Assembly: GCA_944363395.1 (NCBI GenBank)
Contig: CALVUC010000018.1
Coordinates: 1 to 34,335, forward strand
Source of the DNA: an uncultured Clostridia bacterium
GTDB lineage: Bacteria > Bacillota > Clostridia > Christensenellales > Borkfalkiaceae
Reading direction: 5' to 3'
DNA length: 34,335 nt
Within the stretch, counting starts at the first letter, position 1. Each line of letters starts with the position of its first letter. The position numbers were made by a program, and so were the translations under genes. This document shows positions 1-7,759 of this stretch, piece after piece. Below the pieces are notes generated by a model. It was not told the origin of the DNA. It was given only the letters and a program-made list of their open reading frames with translations, and made no database searches.

Positions 1-1307
1 CGGCGAAGCTGGGCTTCCTGCTGAGCAAAGTCCTTCCATGTAGATTCCGTCCGCTCCCGGAAGCACTCCGAGAACTGAGGCAGAGAAATGCCCTTCTTGC
101 ACCCGTCGATCAGCTGCATGGTGTCCTCGTCGTCGGGGCGGGCCTCCAATGCCTTTTCAAAGTAACGAAGAGCCCTGCCCTCCTGATCCAGATAGTAATA
201 GGAATAGCCCATGCGAAAGTTCCAGTAGTAGTCTCCCTCAAAGTATTCCTCATGAGGTTTCAAGAGAGCGATGGCCTTTTTGAGCATAGCTCTGCCTTCC
301 GGCGTTCTGTGATCTGCCTCGTTGTTGTACGCCCTTGCAAGCTGGCTGTCCATTTCCGGAGTGCGCTCCTCAATACCCTCCAGTGCTTCAATGATCTTGT
401 GATGCTCGTTGTTCTCATGCCACTTCTGGCACTGCTTCAAAATATCCATATCCGGGTCCTCCTCGTCCTCATCTGGTTTCCAGTCTTTGATCTGCCGAAA
501 TACTCCATTCTCATCTCGCTCGAAAGCGCAGGGCGCAGGTGTATTCAGCAGAGGTATAATGTCTGGATCATCATTACAGATAGTATTAAGTTTATAAATC
601 GCAGAATTGTTTGGGTCATCCATATACTCGTCGCTTTCGTCTCCGGCAGTAAAACGCCAGCCGCTGTCCCAACCGTTGTCCGGTTCCTCACGATAACAAT
701 AGCCCACCTTATTTCCTTCAACCATAATACGGTTTGTGGCGATGCACCCGTCTGCTCCCTCCCAGTCAGGAAGCAATTCTTTCATTTCCTCAACCTTAAT
801 ATGAAAGTTACGATTCTTGCCGCCTTCTTCGTACAACTCTTTTCGTAACGCTTCTACCTGCTCTGCCATCTCCTTTATCTCATCATCGCTCATCATTTCA
901 TGAAGGTCATAAGATAAAGGGTCTTTCGCAAAATCTGCCAAAGCCTTATTCATAGCATGGTGTTCTTCAACTGTAGCGGTTATGCGGATACGGCGCGACG
1001 GAGTGTTATAATCATCCAAATCTTTCAGATTTACACTTCCGCTGACACTACACTCCAACAAAATGGCAGCCAAATCGGTTATCACATCAATGGCAAAATG
1101 GAAGTCCATCTCCACACCATTGGAATGAGTGAACTCCAAATATCCCGCCGTTTGATGAAAATCCCAGTTTTGCTTATCCAGCCCGATTTTAGCAAAGATC
1201 TCGCTGAGCGTAATCTCTTCCTTGTTCTGATCCGCCAAAAATTCTACAAGATTTAGACTGTCGTCGCTTCCCCCAATATAATTACCCCAGTATTTCTTAA
1301 TATACAT
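1..1307 (-). CDS. DUF2185 (Imm33-like) protein with TPR-like tail, C-terminus off the left edge
   Basis: Open from an ATG at 1307, preceded by GGAGGG at 1313-1318, to the window edge, giving about 435 visible codons. Residues about 185-270 read as a DUF2185 domain: a conserved 'RIMVEGNKVGY' strand, then a PDNGWDSGW stretch, 'GDESDEYMDDPNN' and 'IYKLNTI'. Residues from about 285 onward are helical and TPR-like (paired AR.YNNEA and YSYYYLDQEGRALRYFEKAL units). DUF2185 is grouped with polymorphic-toxin immunity proteins (Imm33), so an immunity role is inferred, not shown. It is the last visible gene of a six-gene minus-strand run and lies 33 bases after the DUF6547-like gene. The N-terminal 180 residues match nothing I recognise. 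Confidence 0.75.
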   Translation of the reverse strand, partial: MYIKKYWGNYIGGSDDSLNLVEFLADQNKEEITLSEIFAKIGLDKQNWDFHQTAGYLEFTHSNGVEMDFHFAIDVITDLAAILLECSVSGSVNLKDLDDYNTPSRRIRITATVEEHHAMNKALADFAKDPLSYDLHEMMSDDEIKEMAEQVEALRKELYEEGGKNRNFHIKVEEMKELLPDWEGADGCIATNRIMVEGNKVGYCYREEPDNGWDSGWRFTAGDESDEYMDDPNNSAIYKLNTICNDDPDIIPLLNTPAPCAFERDENGVFRQIKDWKPDEDEEDPDMDILKQCQKWHENNEHHKIIEALEGIEERTPEMDSQLARAYNNEADHRTPEGRAMLKKAIALLKPHEEYFEGDYYWNFRMGYSYYYLDQEGRALRYFEKALEARPDDEDTMQLIDGCKKGISLPQFSECFRERTESTWKDFAQQEAQLR

Positions 1308-1340
1308 AATATCCCTCCTAAAAATCGGGTTTATAAGATT

Positions 1341-1691
1341 TTATTCAGGCCATTCATCGCCTTCGCATCTGCCAATAAAATCGAAGTGCATACTTTCAAA
1401 ATAATCATGCGGATATTCAACGCCTTCCTGCTGTAAGACCAATCCGTCTAAATCCATCATTTCATCCATGTATGCGAGAGTATCGTGCATTCCACCGATT
1501 CTTTCATTCTGAACAATTTTTGCAAGTATCCTTTTTTGTTCAGGGGTCAGCTCTTGAAGAAGTTTGTTTTCTTCTTCATTATCTCCGTTCTTCGGAAAGC
1601 CATCTTCCATAATCCATCGTGCCGTTACACTTTCTTTTTGTTCAACAAGCCCGTCGATAAATTTTTTATAAAGCTCTAATTCCTTGCTCAT
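1341..1691 (-). CDS. Small acidic DUF6547-like protein, probable immunity protein
   Basis: A 116-aa soluble, acidic protein with no signal peptide or membrane segment. The opening 'LYKKFIDGLVEQ', followed by 'RWIMEDGFPKNGDNEEENKLL' split by short helices and 'LTPEQKRILAKIVQNER', resembles the DUF6547 family as I remember it; I could not run a comparison. The gene sits 17 bases downstream of the preceding helical-repeat gene and 33 bases upstream of the DUF2185 gene, so it is almost certainly co-transcribed with them. DUF6547-like genes often occur in arrays of small immunity-type genes, which fits this context. Its actual target, if any, cannot be read from the sequence. Confidence 0.7.
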   Translation of the reverse strand: MSKELELYKKFIDGLVEQKESVTARWIMEDGFPKNGDNEEENKLLQELTPEQKRILAKIVQNERIGGMHDTLAYMDEMMDLDGLVLQQEGVEYPHDYFESMHFDFIGRCEGDEWPE

Positions 1692-1708
1692 TTTTAGCCT
1701 CCGTTCTC

Positions 1709-2557
1709 TTATTTGCGAATCAGCGACCCGTCGTCTATATACGCTGCTTCACGAATTTTTCGTAACGTACTTTCTTCCATAATAAAATCTCGCAAATTCA
1801 AGTCCTCAAAAAATGTCATCGGACGAACCTGTGTAGGACCTGCAACCGCCCACAATCTTGATGTAGCCAGTTTTTCTGCGGTTTGTATAGCTTTATCTCG
1901 TTCTCCCAGATACAGATAACGAGCTATCGCATCGGTATAGGATGACTCAGCCATCGGTGCGCCTGAAAGTTCTTCAAACAACTCTACTGCATCTCTTGCG
2001 TGTCCAAACATACAGCAGAAATTGTAAAGCCTTCTCTTGCCGTCAACACTGTCCAATGTCAGCTTCTTATTGTTCTCCTGTATTTCTTTCCAAAGCTGCT
2101 CTTTTGACTTTGCTTCCTCTGGTTCATTATAAGGATGATTTTTAGTATCATCGGCAAACGGCATTTGTCCTTGACGGATATAGTTCATCAGTATATCGCA
2201 ATATCTGTCACGCTGTTGCCAACCGTTTTCTGCTCGAATGCGTTCCTGTTCACGCCGAAAAGCATCCAAGACTTCTTCTTCCCGATGCAAAACCACAGAA
2301 GTAATAGCCATTGCAATCATGTGCTGATCACTTACATTGGAATAATACCATTCCTCCAGATACGGCAAAATCGTTAAATCCAGATCGAGCGCTCTGTTAT
2401 AATCCATATTAAAATACGCCACTTCCGCCTTAACAGCCGCAACCTGATGAGGAAACTGTTCAGAAAAAGTTTCCAATGTATTCAAGGCTTCATCCTTGCC
2501 GTCCATTATGTCATAACAGACCATACGAAACTTTTTAGGTAATTTGATAACTTCCAT
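1709..2557 (-). CDS. Helical (TPR-like) cytoplasmic protein of unknown function
   Basis: A 282-aa protein that is almost entirely alpha-helical by eye. Several helix pairs look like degenerate tetratricopeptide repeats: residues about 20-60 around 'EALNTLETFSEQFP' and 'AEVAYFNMDYNRALDLD', and again about 200-240 with 'ARYLYLGERDKAIQTAEKL'. No signal peptide, membrane segment or catalytic motif is visible. The gene is embedded in the immunity-like array, 12 bases after the DUF1266 gene and 17 bases before the DUF6547-like gene. Its likely role is protein binding. An immunity or accessory function for the array is inference from position only. Confidence 0.65.
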   Translation of the reverse strand: MEVIKLPKKFRMVCYDIMDGKDEALNTLETFSEQFPHQVAAVKAEVAYFNMDYNRALDLDLTILPYLEEWYYSNVSDQHMIAMAITSVVLHREEEVLDAFRREQERIRAENGWQQRDRYCDILMNYIRQGQMPFADDTKNHPYNEPEEAKSKEQLWKEIQENNKKLTLDSVDGKRRLYNFCCMFGHARDAVELFEELSGAPMAESSYTDAIARYLYLGERDKAIQTAEKLATSRLWAVAGPTQVRPMTFFEDLNLRDFIMEESTLRKIREAAYIDDGSLIRK

Positions 2558-2569
2558 AGGCTTTATCTC

Positions 2570-3289
2570 TTATTTTAAGCTGACCTTTTTCCAAGGGCTT
2601 TGTTCATCGGCAAGTAACCCTTCCGCTATACTCATAATTCCGGCAAGGAACTGCGCATCTCCTGACCACATTGCTCTGCCGAAAACATATCCTTTTGCAA
2701 ATTCATTCCAGTCGGCATATACTTCCTTACATGCCTTGTATGCGTTTTCAATATAATTCCACGCTTCTTCTTCGCTGATATAGCCGCAATCATAACAACT
2801 GCGTGTTACCATGACTAAACGCCCCATATCCCAAGCGATAATGGACATTTTTGCAATATCAAAAACATTTCCCGAAAAATATCCTGCTTCCACAAGAAAC
2901 GGCAGAACTCCTTGCATATTCATGAAATACTCCATAAAATTTGCCTGTTCCTCTTCGGTAAATTTGCTGTAATCAATACCTTCTCCCGTACCGGAATACA
3001 TGGTTTTGATTGCATCAAAATAGATTCTGTGACCGCGATTAAATAACCATTCCAAAGTTTCAACCGCAGAATCATGGTCGGTTATATCGTAAAAATTTTC
3101 CAAATTACCTTTGATTTCATATACTTTTTCTCCGGTTGTCAAACTATCGCAATAATAGCAGGTCTGCTCGGAGTTAATCGCTCCGATATTCAAAGCAGCC
3201 AACCTTTCCTGAGATAAATTTTCAGGATTGGGATTTTCCCTATATTTCTTGCTGGACAATACCTTCTTCGCTTTTCTGAAAAAACTCAT
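2570..3289 (-). CDS. DUF1266 domain protein
   Basis: A 239-aa protein with a good ribosome binding site (AAGGAG, 8-9 bases before the ATG). The C-terminal half, residues about 145-230, carries the DUF1266 pattern: 'AWDMGRLVMVTRSCYDCGY', then 'ISEEEAWNYIENAYKACKE', then 'WNEFAKGYVFGRAMWSGD'. This domain is found in small cytoplasmic proteins, including the E. coli YbeR/YbeU type, and recurs in toxin-immunity neighbourhoods. The N-terminal lysine-rich 20 residues look like a flexible leader. It lies 12 bases from both neighbours in the array. The molecular function is unknown. Confidence 0.8.
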   Translation of the reverse strand: MSFFRKAKKVLSSKKYRENPNPENLSQERLAALNIGAINSEQTCYYCDSLTTGEKVYEIKGNLENFYDITDHDSAVETLEWLFNRGHRIYFDAIKTMYSGTGEGIDYSKFTEEEQANFMEYFMNMQGVLPFLVEAGYFSGNVFDIAKMSIIAWDMGRLVMVTRSCYDCGYISEEEAWNYIENAYKACKEVYADWNEFAKGYVFGRAMWSGDAQFLAGIMSIAEGLLADEQSPWKKVSLK

Positions 3290-3301
3290 TTTAATTTCTC
3301 C

Positions 3302-3520
3302 TTATTTCTTTTTATTTTTCAGCCTTAAAACGCTGACTAAAACCATAATACTTCCAAGCAGACCAAATAAAATTCTTCTGCCTGTTCTTCCAAAGATGCT
3401 ATTCATTGAGCGCGTATATAAAGGATCACACAACCAATCCCAATTCAATACTACGCCGATAATCAATAACAATCCGATAAGACCAAGAATAATGGGCAAT
3501 ACTTTTTTCCAAAAATTCAT
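3302..3520 (-). CDS. 72-aa two-helix membrane protein
   Basis: A start at 3520 is preferred over upstream in-frame codons because it follows an AAAGGA site and clears the stop of the previous gene by 13 bases. The protein has a hydrophobic segment at residues about 8-26 (VLPIILGLIGLLLIIGVVL) and a second at about 48-64 (ILFGLLGSIMVLVSVL), joined by a soluble loop and ending in a lysine-rich tail. It is therefore a small integral membrane protein with both ends probably inside. No family was recognised. Its position within the array suggests it could be an immunity protein against a membrane-acting toxin, but this is speculation. Confidence 0.65.
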   Translation of the reverse strand: MNFWKKVLPIILGLIGLLLIIGVVLNWDWLCDPLYTRSMNSIFGRTGRRILFGLLGSIMVLVSVLRLKNKKK

Positions 3521-3533
3521 GTCAGCATCCTTT

Positions 3534-4649
3534 TTAGGTTTGCTGATGCTGCATAGATACAATCTTGCAGTCTGGACAGAACTCAATATAAAGTGTTCCC
3601 TCTGTACCATCAAACAAAGTATCCCATTGAATTTGAGCAAGGTATTTCATGGGCTTTCCGCAATGAGGACAGGTTGTATATTCCCAATCCTGTACCCAGT
3701 TTGCAAATCCGCCAATAGTGTTTACATCTTCGCTCGCTGCGCCATAAAATAAAGGCACAGACATTTTCCCCAACACAAAAAGATTGTCAGCAAGTGCCTT
3801 GTAATCCTCCGGTCTAACATAGCAATCCATTTTCTCTTCCCCATCAAAAAGCTCCGAGGGAAAAACCTCTACATCGCCATCAAGTGTAAAACTATTGAAT
3901 GCCGGACCTTTCAAAAATCCTACACAGTTAGGGCAACATGTAGCAGTAAGAATACCATCTAATCCTAAAAATTTCAGTCGCTCATCTCTACCATCCAAAA
4001 CCAGTATATCTACCATGTGACCACCACAATGAGGACAAGTATCTTCCCGCACCCGACCAATTTTGACTGGGGACACTTCGTTAAGTGTTCCTTTGACCAT
4101 TGGATAACAAGTATTAAAGTTGAGTTGTATTCGATGCCCTTCTTTGTTAAAAGTCCAGCCGCCACATTGAGCATAGATAGACGGATCAACATATAGATTT
4201 GCACGCCAATCACGAGGATTTTTTTCCAATTCTAACAGCGTTTCCATAGCTTTATCATCACCTTGCATTGCAAGACAACACATCAAATTGTTGGCCTCTT
4301 GAGAATCGTCTGTTTTTTGCAGGGCAGCTATCAGTCCATCTCTCACATTTTCTGGTGCATGGTAGTAAATCTCACAAGGATAGTATATCTCTGCGGTCAA
4401 TGCCTTACTTTGGATTTCCGGTGTAATGGCATTCTGATAACTGAGTAGTTGCCAGAATATAGTAAACTCCGGATCTTCCATATTTGCCAACCGCTGGATA
4501 TTGCTAATCAAAAGTTCCTGTTTTTCTTTAATTTGCTCTGCTGTCCAATTCATAACAGACTGTCTGTCTTGTTCAGACTTGCATTTCCAACATAAGCCTT
4601 CATAGCCCAAAGGAGTGCCGCAAATCGGGCATTGGTAGTTAAGTTTCAT
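3534..4649 (-). CDS. Zinc-ribbon protein, DUF1963/YwqG-like C-terminus, first gene of immunity-like operon
   Basis: A start at 4649 is chosen (371 aa) because GGAAAGGAGA lies just upstream and the protein then opens directly on a zinc ribbon, 'CPICGTPLGYEGLCWKCK'. Two more Cys pairs follow: 'CPHCGGH' with 'CCPNC' at about 205-245, and 'CPHCGKPMKYLAQ' with 'FCPDCK' near the C-terminus. The ending (Pro-Cys-Gly, 'AQIQWDTLF', then 'GTLYIEFCPDC') resembles the end of DUF1963/YwqG-like proteins, which also occur among immunity genes. The middle is helical. It is the first gene of the six-gene unit, with promoter-like elements and a hairpin upstream. Function is unknown. Confidence 0.7.
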   Translation of the reverse strand: MKLNYQCPICGTPLGYEGLCWKCKSEQDRQSVMNWTAEQIKEKQELLISNIQRLANMEDPEFTIFWQLLSYQNAITPEIQSKALTAEIYYPCEIYYHAPENVRDGLIAALQKTDDSQEANNLMCCLAMQGDDKAMETLLELEKNPRDWRANLYVDPSIYAQCGGWTFNKEGHRIQLNFNTCYPMVKGTLNEVSPVKIGRVREDTCPHCGGHMVDILVLDGRDERLKFLGLDGILTATCCPNCVGFLKGPAFNSFTLDGDVEVFPSELFDGEEKMDCYVRPEDYKALADNLFVLGKMSVPLFYGAASEDVNTIGGFANWVQDWEYTTCPHCGKPMKYLAQIQWDTLFDGTEGTLYIEFCPDCKIVSMQHQQT

Positions 4650-4682
4650 AGCATTTTCTCCTTTCCTCATAAAATAAAAATA

Positions 4683-4721
4683 CCTTGCGTCATTCACAAC
4701 AAGGCGTGAAGGGACGCAAGG
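4683..4721. repeat. Leader hairpin upstream of the immunity-like operon
   Basis: Arms ccttgcgtc (4683-4691) and gacgcaagg (4713-4721) pair perfectly over 9 bp. Inside them ttcac (4693-4697) pairs with gtgaa (4706-4710), leaving an 8-base loop. It lies 34 bases before the start codon at 4649 and is not followed by a T-run in either direction, so it is more likely an operator or mRNA leader structure than a terminator. Confidence 0.5.
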
Positions 4722-4764
4722 CTAAACATACCACATAAGTATTAAATGTAGCATTACCATGAGT

Positions 4765-4794
4765 GTCATATTCTGTTATTAAAATTTGTGTCAA
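4765..4794 (-). promoter_or_regulatory. Candidate promoter for the immunity-like operon
   Basis: On the minus strand TTGACA (4794-4789) is followed after 18 bases by a poor -10, TATGAC (4770-4765). The motif TGACAC occurs twice on this strand, at 4793-4788 and 4768-4763, 25 bp apart, and could be a regulator site, possibly for the neighbouring WYL protein. The rest of the 4698-4967 gap is AT-rich and shows no gene. Confidence 0.35.
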
Positions 4795-4967
4795 ATTTTT
4801 ATGTATATCTAAACCCTTTAAGCGGGAATTACTGATATTTGTTTGGTTGATAAGCATAAAAATATTTTCCTTTTTTAATCAAACATATATCTACCCATAT
4901 TCTAAATTATACCATATCTTCCCCTGCAATGCAAGCCCTTATAAAAAAATCACATACCAAACGCGAT

Positions 4968-5945
4968 TTACTCTATTTTTGCCAAAATCCCTGTAATAAA
5001 CTCTTTGAACTGTTGCCGTATAGATTTTGGCTCTATAATTTTAACTTGCCCTTCAAAGGTCGACAACCAAGCGAAAAAAGTTTTACTTACTCTGACTGTT
5101 GTATTTATGATATACCCACTATCAACGCTTACAGGTATTATATCCCCGAAACGTTCTTTTGCCACATAAATCAAATCTCTTGGAAAAAACAATGTTACTT
5201 CAACCTTTTCCCCTGAAAACATGGAGAAAGATTCTTTCCGATATGCATTAAGATCAAAGTTTTCATATTCTTTCTTTTTTGTTATAGGTTTCTTTTCCTC
5301 GCGTACATCTTCCATTTTATCGATACGATAGTTTGCAGGATCGCCGTATTTGTCGTGGAAACAAACTAAGTAAAAATATTCCCCTGAATAGACTAAACCA
5401 AGAGGATTAACAACATACCTTTCTTTATCCTTTCTGTACAGTTTTTTCCCGTTCACATCCACATCATAATACAAGAAGGAAACTTGTTTCTTGTTCAGTA
5501 AAGCAGAAGTAATCACATCAATACTGTAAAGGATTCTTTCATTATTGCTTTTTCCCACACAGTCAGGAACACCAAATCGAAGTTCCTCTGCTTGTTGCGG
5601 ATTTAACAGTTCGGCTATTTTTTCTGATAAAGCCGATGCTTTTTTTTCTGTTAAAAATTTTGCAGCCCCTACTGCGTGTAATAATATTTGCACTTCCGGA
5701 CGTTCAAAGGTGCGGTCGGCAACATAATAGTGATTATTCCGTCCATGTTCACAAATTATGTCATATCCAAAACTGTTCAGAACTTCTATATCATCATAAA
5801 GCGTTTGGCGTGTTGCCGTTATCCCTAATTTCGACAACTCCTCTACAATGTCATTTGTTGTCATCGGATGATCTTCATCCGTTTTCTTTTCTAATAAATC
5901 GTAAAGCACCAACAGCTTTACTTTTTGCTCCGCACTTCGTGACAT
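4968..5945 (-). CDS. WYL-domain transcriptional regulator
   Basis: About 325 aa. An N-terminal winged helix (residues about 5-65: 'KLLVLYDLLEKKTDEDHP', then 'TATRQTLYDDIEVLNSFG') precedes a WYL domain at about 140-215. The WYL domain shows 'KKQVSFLYYDVDVNGKK', 'YVVNPLGLVYSGEYFYLVCF' and 'YRIDKMEDV', and a WCX-type C-terminal domain follows. WYL proteins bind ligands, often nucleic-acid-derived, and frequently regulate defence or mobile loci. Two tandem ATGs are present (5948 and 5945); the second has better spacing from GGAG. A TATAAT at 5981-5976 could be its -10. Its position beside the immunity-like array suggests it is the local regulator, which is inference. Confidence 0.85.
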   Translation of the reverse strand: MSRSAEQKVKLLVLYDLLEKKTDEDHPMTTNDIVEELSKLGITATRQTLYDDIEVLNSFGYDIICEHGRNNHYYVADRTFERPEVQILLHAVGAAKFLTEKKASALSEKIAELLNPQQAEELRFGVPDCVGKSNNERILYSIDVITSALLNKKQVSFLYYDVDVNGKKLYRKDKERYVVNPLGLVYSGEYFYLVCFHDKYGDPANYRIDKMEDVREEKKPITKKKEYENFDLNAYRKESFSMFSGEKVEVTLFFPRDLIYVAKERFGDIIPVSVDSGYIINTTVRVSKTFFAWLSTFEGQVKIIEPKSIRQQFKEFITGILAKIE

Positions 5946-5981
5946 CATTTTCTCCTGTCTCTTTGAAGTGACCTTATTATA

Positions 5982-6176
5982 TCATATTTTTTCTTCAATG
6001 TACTGCTGTATCATCTTATAGGTTACTTTTTCTTTCGGCTTACGAGCTTCTGCCCGTTTTTCTACTTCTTTCAGAGAGATTTGCCCCTCTCCTTCGCCGA
6101 ACTCAACAGTCACGTTGATATGACTGTCCGAATTTTTGGAAAGGAGAACCAATGTCTCCACCTTAGTCGTTTGCCG
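5982..6176 (-). pseudogene. Remnant of RlmD-like 23S rRNA methyltransferase C-terminus
   Basis: The minus strand, read from about 6176 to a TGA at 5984, encodes 'KVETLVLLSKNSDSHINVTV' followed by a GEGEGQISL stretch and 'KVTYKMIQQYIEEK'. This matches the C-terminal extension I recall from RlmD/RumA-type uracil methyltransferases of gut Bacillota, where 'VETVVLLSK' closes the methyltransferase domain. No upstream catalytic domain exists here and the tail ends abruptly, just where a YG... continuation would be expected. I read it as a deletion scar or transfer debris. The recognition is from memory. Confidence 0.5.
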
Positions 6177-6308
6177 CTATATATCCAAATTGTTGCTCAG
6201 ATGTCGATAGTTCAAATCCTGCTTTCTTAATAATTCACAAAAAAGCAGCCCTAAAATATTATCTTCTTTTCACTTTTCAAAATTGCGCATTTTTACGGCT
6301 TAAACAAC

Positions 6309-6347
6309 AAAAAGCCTTGAAAAACGTACTGTTTTTCAAGGCTTTTT
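6309..6347. terminator. Strong bidirectional intrinsic terminator
   Basis: A 17-bp perfect inverted repeat (aaaaagccttgaaaaac at 6309-6325 and its complement at 6331-6347) with a 5-base loop gtact and T-rich tracts on both outer sides. It lies downstream of the minus-strand repeat-protein gene that ends at 6524. The remaining bases between 5949 and 6523 hold only the RlmD-like remnant and no other gene that I can see. Confidence 0.85.
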
Positions 6348-6523
6348 TGTCTTGCAGCCTTTTCGTCTGCAATCATGATCTATATGGCGGGAGTTGAACT
6401 GCCACTTTTAACGATCTTACTATTTACCACCTTCCTCAAAACTATTCACCTTACCTAATTACAGGAGCACAGCAGAAAACAAAAGTGCCATTTTGCGTTT
6501 CCACAAATTGAAACCTTACTACA

Positions 6524-7363
6524 CTAAAAAACGATCGTAATAACGTTGTTAATGAGTTTTACAGGCGGCAAGTCATTTGTGTAGCGCTTTAACCCGCAGC
6601 ACGCAAGCAACTCTTGCCAGCATTTGATTTTGTTATAGCGCATGATCACTTCCGCACAGCAAATTTGTTTGCTCCGTTTTTGATTGAACTCCTCTTCCGT
6701 AAACGGTTTGATCCGTTCATATTCTTTTGCAAAATCATGCAGAGAACTTTGTTTGTACGTCCTGCCCCGCGCCCTTTCCTTTTGCATCAACACAGGGCAA
6801 TGCAACTCGATCCAGGCATTGCGGCGCATTTTATAGCGATACCTATATATGTCTATAAAAGGCAGATAATTTTCTTTTTGATAATCTTCCTTCCTCGGCA
6901 AATATCCGTGAGAATCGAAAAACGTTTCCAATCCGTCGCTGATATTCTTCTCGTTCCATTTTGTCAGCGGATATTCCGACAAAATATCGCGGAGCTTCCC
7001 TGCGGCTTCGTCGTCCTCCGCCGCGACCTCGATCGCCATACGCAGAGCCTGCCGAATCGTTACGGTCGGCTCATAGTATGTAGGGAAGTTCCGCTCCATC
7101 CATTCGTGTGCAGTCATCTTGAACAGATACGGAAAGAGCGCGTGCGCGGGCATTCCGTCTTTCACCTTGAAATCTGTAACTGAGGGCAATCTTCCGTGAT
7201 CGCTCATAAATTGCTCCACACAGTCGCGGACTGTTCCTTCGCTCCACTTCACGAAAGGCATTGCGTCTGCTATTTCAGTGAGCTTTGCGACAAGATCCTC
7301 ATTTTGCCCTTTCTGAGCCCGAATTTTCAAAATCGCCTTGAAAATTGCCTGTTTTCGCGTCAT
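6524..7363 (-). CDS. Repeat protein resembling homing-endonuclease-associated repeats, inserted in sigG
   Basis: A start at 7363 (279 aa) follows AAAAGGGG by five bases, but the frame is also open upstream into the sigG fragment. Two long repeats are visible, residues about 1-95 and 100-190. Each has a helical first half, then 'KWSEGTVRDCVEQF' or 'KWNEKNISDGLETF', then 'HGRLPSVTDF' or 'HGYLPRKEDY', and finally a Trp-Glu near 'NFP' or 'HCP'. A third, weaker unit ends the protein ('CWQELLACCGLKRY'). The 'HG.LP...D' pattern with a following W resembles homing-endonuclease-associated repeats, which are DNA-binding. No nuclease motif is visible. It could bind DNA at the insertion; the function is unproven. 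Confidence 0.6.
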   Translation of the reverse strand: MTRKQAIFKAILKIRAQKGQNEDLVAKLTEIADAMPFVKWSEGTVRDCVEQFMSDHGRLPSVTDFKVKDGMPAHALFPYLFKMTAHEWMERNFPTYYEPTVTIRQALRMAIEVAAEDDEAAGKLRDILSEYPLTKWNEKNISDGLETFFDSHGYLPRKEDYQKENYLPFIDIYRYRYKMRRNAWIELHCPVLMQKERARGRTYKQSSLHDFAKEYERIKPFTEEEFNQKRSKQICCAEVIMRYNKIKCWQELLACCGLKRYTNDLPPVKLINNVITIVF

Positions 7364-7402
7364 AAATACCCCTTTTCGGGTATTTCGACGTCCTAACGTA
7401 TT

Positions 7403-7687
7403 CGGAACGGCATATGTCGAAAACCTGACGTGAAAGGAGAGATCGAACCCGTCGATCGCCTTGATGAGCCCCACGCAGCCCGCCTGGAAGAGATCATCCG
7501 CATTGGCGCTCTTTGCCCAGAAGCGCTTGACGAGAGAAAGAACAAGTCGCATATTTCCGACGATGAACGTCTCGCGCGCGGCGGCATCCCCCGCTTTGAG
7601 GCGCGCCATGAGCTCCTCGTTCTCTCTTTGGGAGAGTTTGGGAAGTCCGGACGTATCCACCCCGCAGATATTGACCTTGTGCAGCAT
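7403..7687 (-). pseudogene. sigG: sigG 5' fragment (sporulation sigma-G), interrupted after codon 95
   Basis: From ATG 7687, with GGAGGTGG at 7691-7698, the product opens 'MLHKVNICGVDTSGLPKLSQ', the sigma-G signature. It continues through region 1.2/2.1 ('NMRLVLSLVKRF') and region 2.2 ('DDLFQAGCVGLIKAIDGFDL') to 'RFSTYAVP'. The expected continuation ('IIGEIRRYLRDN', regions 2.4, 3 and 4; sigma-G is about 257 aa) is absent. At 7402 the frame passes into unrelated sequence and then the repeat protein. sigG sits directly downstream of sigE, its normal place. The fragment lacks -10 and -35 recognition and would be inactive unless the two halves are rejoined. The other half is not in this window. 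Confidence 0.85.
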
Positions 7688-7759
7688 ACTCCACCTCCGA
7701 GCGCAAGACCGCGCATATGTAGGCGCTGAGAGTATGCACATTTTACAGGAACCTATGTA

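Noticed and set aside
6200-6225. Second T-loop-like sequence (agttcaaatcc)
   Set aside because: The flanking stem is not complementary and no other tRNA arms can be drawn. It could be att-site debris but nothing supports that.
6375-6410. tRNA-like T-arm (ggcagttcaactcccgcc on the minus strand)
   Set aside because: Only the loop sequence fits. The five-base T-stem does not pair and no acceptor, D or anticodon arm is present.
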